Below, in pieces: positions 27,546-35,489 of a stretch of 64,000 bases of DNA. The position numbers and the translations under genes are program-made. Positions within the stretch are counted from its first letter, which is position 1. Each line of letters starts with the position of its first letter. The notes beneath the pieces were generated by a model. That model was not told the origin of the DNA, did not search any database, and saw only the letters and a list, made by a program, of their open reading frames with translations. The stretch is from Pseudomonas mediterranea CFBP 5447. GTDB lineage: Bacteria > Pseudomonadota > Gammaproteobacteria > Pseudomonadales > Pseudomonadaceae. The stretch is taken from contig NZ_KN322983.1 in assembly GCF_000774145.1 (NCBI RefSeq), positions 434,001 to 498,000 of the forward strand, given 5' to 3'.

Positions 27546-28657
27546 GGACGAGCCTCCCGTGCCGTACGGATGTAGAGCTGCGACCAGCGTTCGGCCAGCG
27601 TGCGCAGGTCGTAGCGGTCCTGTTGGGTGCGGCGTGCGTTATCGGCCAGGATCTGCGCCAGGGGCGGTTCGCTGAACAGTGTCTCGATCTGCCGGGCCAG
27701 TTCGGCGCTGTCGGCCGGCGCGGCGAGCAAACCGTTGTGACGGTCCTGTACCACATCGGGAATGCCGCCGACGCCGAACGCCACCACCGGGACCCCGGCC
27801 TGCATGGCCTCGAGCAGAATCATCGGCGTGCCTTCGGTGCGCGAACTGATCACCAACGCGTCGAGGCGACTCCACCAGGCGTTCATGTCGGTCTGGTACC
27901 CGGGCAGTTCGATGCGCGTGGGCAGCCCGGCATCGTTGACGCGTTTGAGCAGGGCCTGGCGTTCCGGGCCGTCGCCGAGCATCACCGCGTGCAGCGATGG
28001 ATGCCGTTGGCACAGAGGGATCATGGCGTCGAGGAACAGGTCCGGGCCTTTCTCGCTGCTCAAGCGGCCGACGTAGCCGACCCGCCAGCGCTGCCCGTCG
28101 TCGCGGTGGGCCACAGGTGTCGTCGGTGCCGGCAAACCGTTGGGGATCACGTCGAGTTTCTCCGCCCGCACGCTGGCCTGGCGGTGCAGCACGGCAATGC
28201 TCTCGGCGACGCAGACCACGCGCTTGACCGACGCCGTGCGGCACAGTTGCAGGCTCAACCAGGTGTAGAAACGCTGCTTCGGGCTGCGCGGCGTGAACCC
28301 GTGCTGGGTGATCACCAGCGGCAGGCGCAGCAACGTGGCCGCGGCCCAGCCGAACAGCAGCCCCTTGAAGTTGTGGGTGTTGAGCAGCGGTTGTTCACTG
28401 CGCCGTTGCCGCAGGTGCTGCAACAACTCGCCCCAGCTCCCACAGTGATGACAATCGACCCCGGCCTGGCGAAAGCGCGTGATCAAGGTCGGCGGCGCGG
28501 CGAGGAACAGCACCTGGTGCTGTCCCGGGGTCGCCAGGCAATGATCGAGCAGCATCCGCTCGGCCCCGTAGAAGCCGCCGCTGTCGAGCAAATGAATGAT
28601 CGGCAAGGGGCTGCTGCGGTGGGACGGGCCGAACGGCGCGTTCAATTGCGCACCCAA
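27542..28657 (-). CDS. Glycosyltransferase family 4 (EPS locus)
   Basis: 371 aa GT-B enzyme. N-terminal IIHLLDSGGFYGAERML and C-terminal GRLSSEKGPDLFLDA plus EGTPMILLEAMQAGVPVVA (the EX7E motif) are typical GT4 features. The start is not an ATG: a TTG at 28657 opens the frame and a second TTG at 28645 overlaps the stop of the chain-length gene, so translational reinitiation is possible; I keep the longer form. Cytoplasmic, acts on the lipid-linked intermediate. Confidence 0.85.
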   Translation of the reverse strand: MGAQLNAPFGPSHRSSPLPIIHLLDSGGFYGAERMLLDHCLATPGQHQVLFLAAPPTLITRFRQAGVDCHHCGSWGELLQHLRQRRSEQPLLNTHNFKGLLFGWAAATLLRLPLVITQHGFTPRSPKQRFYTWLSLQLCRTASVKRVVCVAESIAVLHRQASVRAEKLDVIPNGLPAPTTPVAHRDDGQRWRVGYVGRLSSEKGPDLFLDAMIPLCQRHPSLHAVMLGDGPERQALLKRVNDAGLPTRIELPGYQTDMNAWWSRLDALVISSRTEGTPMILLEAMQAGVPVVAFGVGGIPDVVQDRHNGLLAAPADSAELARQIETLFSEPPLAQILADNARRTQQDRYDLRTLAERWSQLYIRTAREARP

Positions 28658-30234
28658 TGGACAAGGCTGGGCAGGCTCCAGTTGCGGTGCGGGTTGATCT
28701 GGTCGGGAGACTGCTCGTTGATGACCAACAGCACCGGAACATCCAGTTGTTGGCTGATCTGCGCTGGATGCTTGAAGCGATGGTCGAAGAACTCACGCAC
28801 GTAGACCAGGGCAATTGCCAGCAACAGGCCGCTGAACAGGCCGAACGGGATGATCAGCATCGGCTTGGGGAAGGCCGCGGCGGTCGGTTCGAAGGGCGGG
28901 CTGAGCACGCGGGCATTGGACAGGTCGTTGTCCAGCGAGCGGGCGGTGCTGGCTTCGGCGAACCGTTGGGCGTAGGTGGAGAACGCCGCATGCAGAGCGT
29001 TGATCTCGGTGTCCATCTGTTGCAGCTTGCTCTGGGCTTCCTGCAACTGGTGGATGCGCCCCTTGAACGCAGCGATGCGCTCGACCTTCTGATTGATCAC
29101 CGAACTGACCACCGCCAGGTCGGTGGTGCGCTCCTGGATCCGGTTGTTCACCACCTTCAGGAATTGCTGGCGGGTGCGCACGATCTGTTCCCGAGCCAGC
29201 AGCATCGGTTCGCTGCCGGGCTGGAAGATCGCCAGGTCATTCATGTAGCGGCTGACCTGGCTGGTCAGTTGTTCGCCCAGTTGCCTGATCTCCCGATCCT
29301 CGAAGGCGATATTGTCCACGGTGGTGGTGAAGGTGAAGGGGAAGGTGTAGTCGTTGAACTTCGAGCTGTTCGCCGAGGCCAGGCTGGTCTTGAGGTAGTC
29401 GAGCCAGCGTTGGCTTTGCAGCAGGCGATCCTGGAACAGGTTCAGGGCTTGTTCTTCGGTGTTGATGGCGTTCAGGCGGAAGGTGATTTCCTCCCTGGGA
29501 TCAGCCGAGCCGACGCCTTCGAGCAAGGCCAGCCGATTGCTTTCCAGACCGTCGAGGCGATTCTGGTATTGGCTTTTCTTCTGTTCATAGAAGGTCTGCG
29601 GCAACTCGATCGATTGCAGCTCCTGGCGGCCGCTGAGGTAGTTCTGCAGCAGTTGCGCCACGAACCGGGTGCCTTGCTGTGGATCGCCGAAGCTGTAGAC
29701 GATGGAAATGACATTGGAGCCGGGCAGGGTCTCGATCTTGAGGTTGTCGACGGCTTCGTCAGTCAGCGAATCGAGCACGGTGTCGCGCACCGGATCGACC
29801 TCCAGCCCCAGGCCATCGCGCAATGGATTGATCACGTACTCGCGCAACGGCGTGGTGACGTAGCGTTTGAACGGTTCGCTCACCCATTTGTTGAAGATGC
29901 CGGGGCTGGGGTTGTACTCGCCCTGGTCGCGCAGGGTGCTGATGGTCTGCCGGATCAGCGCCGGCGAACGCAGGATATTGCTCTCGGTTTCCATGTCCGC
30001 CAGAGACGGTGGAACGAAGGTGGCGTTTTCCTGGTTCAACGACGTGGTAGCGTCGCCCTGGGAGAGTTTTTTCGACTGTACGATCACTTGGGCGGTGATA
30101 TCGAAGCTCTGTTTGAGCATCAATGGCAGCGCCAGGGCAATCACGGCGAAGACCAGGAAGATGCGCTTCACCCACTGCTTGTTGGCGAAGAAGATCCTGA
30201 AGAACTCATGCAGGTAGTTTTCCTTGGGACTCAT
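28642..30234 (-). CDS. Wzc/GumC-like chain-length (polysaccharide co-polymerase) protein
   Basis: 530 aa with two membrane helices (about 23-41 and 467-490) flanking a large periplasmic domain rich in coiled-coil heptads (about 210-450). This is the polysaccharide co-polymerase layout, which with Wza and Wzy governs chain length and export. The proline-rich motif before the second helix reads PPFEPTAAAFPKP. No kinase domain follows the second helix; the matching P-loop protein is encoded separately two genes upstream. Confidence 0.86.
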   Translation of the reverse strand: MSPKENYLHEFFRIFFANKQWVKRIFLVFAVIALALPLMLKQSFDITAQVIVQSKKLSQGDATTSLNQENATFVPPSLADMETESNILRSPALIRQTISTLRDQGEYNPSPGIFNKWVSEPFKRYVTTPLREYVINPLRDGLGLEVDPVRDTVLDSLTDEAVDNLKIETLPGSNVISIVYSFGDPQQGTRFVAQLLQNYLSGRQELQSIELPQTFYEQKKSQYQNRLDGLESNRLALLEGVGSADPREEITFRLNAINTEEQALNLFQDRLLQSQRWLDYLKTSLASANSSKFNDYTFPFTFTTTVDNIAFEDREIRQLGEQLTSQVSRYMNDLAIFQPGSEPMLLAREQIVRTRQQFLKVVNNRIQERTTDLAVVSSVINQKVERIAAFKGRIHQLQEAQSKLQQMDTEINALHAAFSTYAQRFAEASTARSLDNDLSNARVLSPPFEPTAAAFPKPMLIIPFGLFSGLLLAIALVYVREFFDHRFKHPAQISQQLDVPVLLVINEQSPDQINPHRNWSLPSLVHWVRN

Positions 30235-30249
30235 GATCGATCACCTGGC

Positions 30250-31275
30250 TCAGTTGCTGTTGCTGCTTTTGTTGTCGAGGCGGTAGCCGAAGCTGACCCC
30301 CACGCCCTGGAACAGCACCACGTCGGCCAGTTGCCTGGCGAGTTCGCCGGCGCTGGCAAGCTTGGTCTTGGGCACGAAGAGCATGTCTTCCGGCTGCAGG
30401 TAGGCAATCTGCGAGGCGTCGCCGCTCAGGGCTTTTTCCACGTCGTAGTGACGGGCTTCGACCTGATTGCCGTTGCGACGCATGATCACCACCGAGTCGA
30501 GCCGTGCCTTGACGTTCGTGCCCCGGGCCAGGGTCAATGCCTCGAGCACGGAGATCGGCCGGCGGATCGGGTAGGAACCGGGTTGGGCCACTTCACCGAG
30601 GACATAAATTTCATTGCCGGCGGTGGACTTGAGCAGCACGTCCACGGTCATATGGCCGGGCAGCTGGGCGTAGCGCTCGTTGAGGAAGGTCTCCAGCTGG
30701 GTGACGGTCATCCCTTGCAACGGTACCGAGCCGATTTCCGGGAAGCTGGCGTAGCCATCCCGGCCCACGATGATTTCCCGGCTCATGCCGGTGGCGGGGT
30801 GGATCAAGGTGTTGCGCAGGTTCGTCTCGTTGGACAGCGGGCTGGTCACCAGCACCGTCAACTGGTTGCGATTGGGCTGGAACAGCATTTTCTGGTCGTA
30901 GGCCCGTTGCACCGCCAGGCGCGCCTCGTCGGTGGTCATGCCGGCGACTTTCACCGACGTATTGGCCCCCGGCAGTTCGATACTGCCGTCGGGCATCACC
31001 AGTTGCGAGCCGTTGAGCTGGCTGGCGGCCGTGAAGTTCAGGGCCACCTGGTCGCCCGGCTGCACGCGATAAGCCTGGGGACTGGTGATGCCGATGTGAA
31101 AGATCACATCGAGCACATCCTGGGGCCGCAGGGTCTGTTCGACCTTGGGCATGTCGGTGGCCTGGGCATTGGCCGGCGCGGCCGTGATGATCTGCACCGG
31201 CATCGAACGGGTATCGCTGGTGCTGGAGCAGCCGGCAAGCGGCAGCAACAGCAGGACAAGTATCTTGGCGTTCAT
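30250..31275 (-). CDS. Wza-like outer-membrane polysaccharide exporter, lipoprotein
   Basis: 341 aa from the ATG at 31275, after AAGGATGACGAG. Lipobox LPLAGC with Cys16. Contains a Poly_export domain (YRVQPGDQVALNF region at about 80-170) followed by SLBB-type motifs (YVLGEVAQPGSYPI and GRDGYASFPEIGSVPLQGM). It would form the outer-membrane channel with the Wzc-like protein. The long antisense frame covering it is a shadow. Confidence 0.87.
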   Translation of the reverse strand: MNAKILVLLLLPLAGCSSTSDTRSMPVQIITAAPANAQATDMPKVEQTLRPQDVLDVIFHIGITSPQAYRVQPGDQVALNFTAASQLNGSQLVMPDGSIELPGANTSVKVAGMTTDEARLAVQRAYDQKMLFQPNRNQLTVLVTSPLSNETNLRNTLIHPATGMSREIIVGRDGYASFPEIGSVPLQGMTVTQLETFLNERYAQLPGHMTVDVLLKSTAGNEIYVLGEVAQPGSYPIRRPISVLEALTLARGTNVKARLDSVVIMRRNGNQVEARHYDVEKALSGDASQIAYLQPEDMLFVPKTKLASAGELARQLADVVLFQGVGVSFGYRLDNKSSNSN

Positions 31276-31295
31276 CTCGTCATCCTTCTGCACGC

Positions 31296-31940
31296 TTACA
31301 GGTTGTTGTAGAGCCACTTGGGCATGTAGTACTTGCGCCGGTTGAACACGCTGCCGACCACTTTCGCGCCGGCCTGGGCCAGGCGCTGGCGCGCGGCCTG
31401 GGCCACTTCCCAGCGGGTGTCCTCGCCGCGTACCACGAGCACCACACCGTCAACCTGGGCGCTCATGACCAGCGTGTCGGAGGCCGCATACACAGCGTCG
31501 GCGTCGATCACCACGAAGCGGTACTGCGCCGCCAGGTGCCTGAACAGATGGCGCAACTGTTCGGGATTGAAGCGTTCGGCATTGCGCCCCAGCCGGCCGA
31601 TGGGCAGCACGTCGAAGGGCAGGCTGGAGATCTGCACCACGCAGTCCTGCAACAGGGGCGGGGTGAGGTGGTTGAACAGCAGGTCGCTGAAGCCGCGCTC
31701 CTTTTGCAGCCCCAGTTGCTGGCTGAGGTTGCGCGGTGACTGGCTGGCGTCCACCAGCAATACGCGGCCGCTGCTCATCTGCGCCAGTTGAGCGGCCAGT
31801 GCCATGGCACTGGTGCTGGTGCCGGTGCCGGTGTTGGCGGACGTCAGAAGCAGGATCCGCAGGGAAGGGTCGAGCACGGTCGAGGTCAGGTTGGTCTCGC
31901 TCGGGCTTGCGATGCTCAGGATATTCGTTGAACCGTCCAT
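31296..31940 (-). CDS. CpsD/BY-kinase-like P-loop protein with degenerate Walker A
   Basis: 214 aa homologous to cytoplasmic bacterial tyrosine kinase domains (CpsD, Wzc C-terminus). Walker A should read GxxGxGK[S/T], but here it is SANTGTGTSTSA (34-45): the lysine is replaced by T41, a clear ACC codon. Walker A' (VLLVDASQSPR) and Walker B (FVVIDADAV) are present in altered form. The C-terminus holds three Tyr (RKYYMPKWLYNNL), like the tail substrate cluster of BY-kinases. It may be a pseudokinase that binds the Wzc-like protein. The gene starts directly after the previous stop codon. Confidence 0.75.
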   Translation of the reverse strand: MDGSTNILSIASPSETNLTSTVLDPSLRILLLTSANTGTGTSTSAMALAAQLAQMSSGRVLLVDASQSPRNLSQQLGLQKERGFSDLLFNHLTPPLLQDCVVQISSLPFDVLPIGRLGRNAERFNPEQLRHLFRHLAAQYRFVVIDADAVYAASDTLVMSAQVDGVVLVVRGEDTRWEVAQAARQRLAQAGAKVVGSVFNRRKYYMPKWLYNNL

Positions 31941-32684
31941 TTAACTCGCTCCGTGGCCGCTGAAAACTTTGAAGGGGGTGATCATCAGGATCTTCAAATC
32001 CAACAACAGGCTCTGCTCGGCGATGTAGCTGAGGTCCAGTTCCACGCGCTGGTCGAAGTCGATATTGCTCCGCCCGGAGATCTGCCACAGGCCGGTCAGG
32101 CCGGGGTAGATGCTCAGGCGCACAAGATGGTTGTCCTTGTAGCGATAGGCGTTGAACGAGGTCGGGCGCGGGCCCACCAGGCGCATGTCGCCGGTCACCA
32201 CATTGATCAGGTTCGGCAGTTCGTCGAGGCTGCTGCGTCGCAGGAGCCGGCCGATGGGGGTGATACGCGGGTCGTTGTCGATCTTGAAGTCGATGGCGTC
32301 GGCACCGTGCTTGTTGAGGTGGCGCAGCGACTCCTTGAGGGCCTCGGCATTGGCGACCATGGTGCGGAACTTGTACATGCCGAAGACGCGGCCGCGATAG
32401 CCGGTGCGCTTCTGCACGAACAGCACCGGGCCGGGGCTGGAGAGCTTGACCAGCACGGCCAGGCCCAGCAGCAGCGGGCAGAGCAAAACCAGGAGGGCCA
32501 GGGCACCGAGGCAGGCGACCACCCGGTTGGTCCGTGAGACGGTCCACGGCCGACCGCCATTGCGGCCGGTCAGCCAACCACGACCTTGCCGGTGGATAGC
32601 TGCATCCAGACGCCTGCGGTGTTCGGGGTCGACACGCTTGTCGCCGGGGGTATCGAGCGGAAGGGACTGCTCATGACGGGTCAT
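31941..32684 (-). CDS. Initiating sugar transferase (WbaP/PglC-type phosphoglycosyl transferase)
   Basis: 247 aa with a single re-entrant or membrane helix (about 56-78) and the catalytic domain of the bacterial sugar transferase family: KRTGYRGRVFGMYKFRTM, RITPIGRLLRRSSLDELPNL and GDMRLVGPRP (the DE and PRP motifs). It moves a sugar-1-phosphate to undecaprenyl phosphate and starts the repeat unit. Strong AGGAGG ribosome site; start overlaps the epimerase stop (ATGA). Confidence 0.9.
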   Translation of the reverse strand: MTRHEQSLPLDTPGDKRVDPEHRRRLDAAIHRQGRGWLTGRNGGRPWTVSRTNRVVACLGALALLVLLCPLLLGLAVLVKLSSPGPVLFVQKRTGYRGRVFGMYKFRTMVANAEALKESLRHLNKHGADAIDFKIDNDPRITPIGRLLRRSSLDELPNLINVVTGDMRLVGPRPTSFNAYRYKDNHLVRLSIYPGLTGLWQISGRSNIDFDQRVELDLSYIAEQSLLLDLKILMITPFKVFSGHGAS

Positions 32685-33751
32685 AGACTCCTCCTCTGAG
32701 TTTCATCTGCAAGTTCAGCCGCGAGCGGCGGGCGGGCAGCAGGCAGCGCGTAGTAATCGCGGAACCAATCGACGAAGCGGCCCAGGCCTTCGTCCAGTTC
32801 GATGCGTGGCCGGAAACCGGTGGCCCGCGCCAGGTCGCTGGCGTCGGCGCAGGTGTTGAGCACATCCCCCGGTTGCAGGGGCAGCAGCTCGATACGGGCG
32901 GTCAGGCCCAGGTGTTTTTCCAGCAGCGCGACGTAGGTCCGCAGGGCCACCGGGTGCTGTCCGCCGATGTTGTAGATGCGCCAGGGCGCGCGGCTGGTGG
33001 ATGGGTCCAAGGGATCCACATCCCGTGCGGCAGTGACGCGAGGCGGACGTTCGATCAGCCGGGCGATGCTTTCGACGATGTCGTCGATGTAGGTGAAATC
33101 ACGCTGGTGCTCGCCATGGTTGAACAACTGCAGCACCCGGCCTTCGGCGATGGCATGGGCGAACTGGATCGGCGACATGTCCGGCCGCCCCCAGGGGCCA
33201 TACACGGTAAAAAAGCGCAGGCCGGTGCAAGGGAGGCCGAACAGGTGGCTGTAGCTGTGGGCCATCAGCTCGTTGGCTTTTTTGCTGGCGGCGTACAGCG
33301 ACAGTGGATGATCGACGTTGTCCTGTTCGGAATAAGGCGTGCGCGGGTTGGCGCCATACACCGAGCTTGAGGAGGCGTAGATCAGGTGCCTGACCGGATG
33401 ACGGCGGCAGCTTTCGAGGATGTTCAGGAACCCGGAAAGGTTGCTGTCGACGTAGGCCCGTGGGTTCTCCAGGGAGTAGCGCACCCCCGCCTGTGCGGCG
33501 AGATGGATCACTACCTCCGGGCGGTACGATTGGAACAGCTCATCGATGGCGCCCGCGTCGGTCAGGTCCAGCCGTGCCAGGGGGAAATCCCCGGCCTGTC
33601 CCTTCACCCAGGCGATGCGGTCATGCTTGAGGCGCGGGTCGTAGTAGTCGTTGAAATTGTCCAGCCCGCACACCCGATGGCCGTCGCACAGCAGCCGCCG
33701 CACGCAGTGGGCGCCGATGAAGCCGGCCGCGCCGGTTACCAGGATGTTCAC
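32681..33751 (-). CDS. NAD-dependent sugar epimerase (UDP-glucuronate 4-epimerase-like)
   Basis: 356-aa extended SDR enzyme. NAD-binding TGAAGFIGAHCVRRL at the N-terminus, catalytic Ser-Tyr-Lys as SSSVYG and LYAASKKANE. The DNFNDYYDPRLK motif after the second strand is typical of UDP-glucuronate 4-epimerases. With the dehydrogenase upstream it would give UDP-glucuronate and UDP-galacturonate. It starts with GTG inside the dehydrogenase stop (GTGA overlap). Confidence 0.87.
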   Translation of the reverse strand: MNILVTGAAGFIGAHCVRRLLCDGHRVCGLDNFNDYYDPRLKHDRIAWVKGQAGDFPLARLDLTDAGAIDELFQSYRPEVVIHLAAQAGVRYSLENPRAYVDSNLSGFLNILESCRRHPVRHLIYASSSSVYGANPRTPYSEQDNVDHPLSLYAASKKANELMAHSYSHLFGLPCTGLRFFTVYGPWGRPDMSPIQFAHAIAEGRVLQLFNHGEHQRDFTYIDDIVESIARLIERPPRVTAARDVDPLDPSTSRAPWRIYNIGGQHPVALRTYVALLEKHLGLTARIELLPLQPGDVLNTCADASDLARATGFRPRIELDEGLGRFVDWFRDYYALPAARPPLAAELADETQRRSL

Positions 33752-35112
33752 GCTTGCGGCCCTGGTGCCGAGCCGTCCGGCACGCTGTGCCGCAGCCCGA
33801 TGCCGCGATACAACAGCCCGGCGGCAGCGAGGTGTTCCGGGTTGTACAGGTTGCGGCCGTCAATGATGACCCGGGCGCGCAGTTTGCTGGCCAGCAGGTC
33901 GAAATCCACCACGCGGAAGTTCTTCCACTCGGTGCAGATCACCAGGGCGTCGGCGTCTTCCAGGGTATCGTCACGGGTGGCGCAGAGGTTCAGGTCCTTG
34001 CGGTAGCCGTAGAGCCGCCGGCATTCAGACATGGCTTCCGGGTCGTAGGCCTGGACCCGGGCACCTTCGCGCCATAGTGCTTCCATCAGGTAGCGGCTGG
34101 GCGCTTCGCGCATGTCATCGGTATTGGGCTTGAAGGCCAGGCCCCAGACGGCAATCGATTTACCGGCCAGGCCATCGGGAAACTGCTTGGCGAGTTTCTC
34201 GAACAGGATGTGCCGCTGGCGATCATTGACGTCGGTGACGCTGCGCAACAGGTGCAGCGGCATGCCGCTCTGTTCGGCAGTGTGCAACAGGGCCCGCAGG
34301 TCCTTGGGAAAGCACGAGCCGCCGAAGCCGCAGCCGGGATAAATGAAGTGGTAACCGATGCGTGGGTCCGAGCCGATACCCTTGCGCACCGCTTCGATGT
34401 CGGCCCCCAGTCGCTCGGTGAGGTTGGCCAGTTCGTTCATGAAACTGATGCGGGTGGCGAGCATGGCGTTGGCGGCGTACTTGGTCAGCTCGGCGCTGCG
34501 GTTATCCATGAACATCAGCTTTTCGTGGTTGCGGCAGAAGGGCGCGTAGAGCTCGCTCATCTGGTCGCGGGCCAGAGCGTCTGCGGTGCCGACGATGATC
34601 CGGTCCGGGCGCATGCAATCGGCCAGGGCGCTGCCTTCCTTGAGAAATTCGGGGTTGGACACCACCCGCACGTTCAACCGTTTCAGGCCGCGCCGGGCCA
34701 GCACCTGGCGGGCGCACTCGGTGACCTTGTCGGCCGTACCCACGGGGACGGTGGACTTGATGATCAGGGTGCGATCGCTGTCCATGAAGTCGGCGATCTG
34801 CCGGGTCACCGCCAGTACATGGCTCAGGTCTGCCGAGCCGTCTTCATCGGCGGGGGTGCCGACGGCGATGAAAATGAGTTCGCCATGATTGACCGCATCG
34901 CTGGCCTGGGAGCTGAACGATAGGCGCCCGGCCTTGATGTTGTCTTCGAGTAAACCAGAGAGCCCCGGTTCGCTGATCGGAGGGACCGCTTGCTGCAGTT
35001 GCCGGATCTTGTTCGGGTCGATGTCGATGCACAACACCCGGTGCCCGACGTCGGCCAATGCTGCCGCCTGGATCAGCCCCACATACCCGGTCCCAAATAC
35101 GCTCACGTCCAT
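33748..35112 (-). CDS. ugd: UDP-glucose/GDP-mannose dehydrogenase family protein
   Basis: 454 aa with an N-terminal Rossmann motif (SVFGTGYVGLIQAA) and the catalytic cysteine in GCGFGGSCFPKDL. Substrate-binding motifs NPEFLKEGSA and KYAANAMLATRISFMNE are conserved. The four-electron oxidation of UDP-glucose to UDP-glucuronate is most likely, given the epimerase that follows; GDP-mannose oxidation is less likely. First gene of the exopolysaccharide operon, with its promoter in the divergent region upstream. Confidence 0.88.
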   Translation of the reverse strand: MDVSVFGTGYVGLIQAAALADVGHRVLCIDIDPNKIRQLQQAVPPISEPGLSGLLEDNIKAGRLSFSSQASDAVNHGELIFIAVGTPADEDGSADLSHVLAVTRQIADFMDSDRTLIIKSTVPVGTADKVTECARQVLARRGLKRLNVRVVSNPEFLKEGSALADCMRPDRIIVGTADALARDQMSELYAPFCRNHEKLMFMDNRSAELTKYAANAMLATRISFMNELANLTERLGADIEAVRKGIGSDPRIGYHFIYPGCGFGGSCFPKDLRALLHTAEQSGMPLHLLRSVTDVNDRQRHILFEKLAKQFPDGLAGKSIAVWGLAFKPNTDDMREAPSRYLMEALWREGARVQAYDPEAMSECRRLYGYRKDLNLCATRDDTLEDADALVICTEWKNFRVVDFDLLASKLRARVIIDGRNLYNPEHLAAAGLLYRGIGLRHSVPDGSAPGPQA

Positions 35113-35489
35113 TCTGGCGTGCCTCGAAGATCGTTTTTATGTAACTCGGATGAAACTGTTTAGGGGGGTATAGCGCAGCCTCAGAAAAGCGTGTCAGCAA
35201 AATGACAGTTGTCACTGTTGGCAAAACTAGAAAGAGTCCGGCTTTTTGATATCAAGTTATTGACGCTCTTGGAAAAGTGCCGGTTTTAAAGGGTGAAAGG
35301 CGCGTCAAAAAAATCGATGAACGGTATTTGTTCATAGATTTTTCTTTTTTTTGAGTGTGTTTAGTGTCATTTTCGGGCTAACTTTTTTTTGACGCGCATT
35401 TGGTCATTGCCGTTCTTGCGCTTTGGAAAGCCGCTGCTAGTGTCCAGGAACAGAGTCCTTTGCAACATCAAGATTGCGTCGAGAAAAAC
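35113..35489. promoter_or_regulatory. Divergent control region of the EPS operon and transferase gene
   Basis: An AT-rich 377-base gap with several inverted repeats: TGTCA (35192-35196)/TGACA (35203-35207); a perfect 14-bp pair GCGCGTCAAAAAAA (35300-35313)/TTTTTTTGACGCGC (35384-35397); and, nested within it, a 12-bp pair with one mismatch (35311-35322/35330-35341) followed by a T-rich run. No ORF is supported. I could not assign a firm promoter; the region must hold both divergent promoters, and the nested hairpins could act as an attenuator. Confidence 0.6.

Noticed and set aside
28657..31311. An 884-codon plus-strand frame opposite the Wza and Wzc-like genes
   Set aside because: Antisense shadow in GC-rich DNA. 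Its composition (His, Gln, Val rich) is unlike real proteins, and the minus-strand genes have clear domains.
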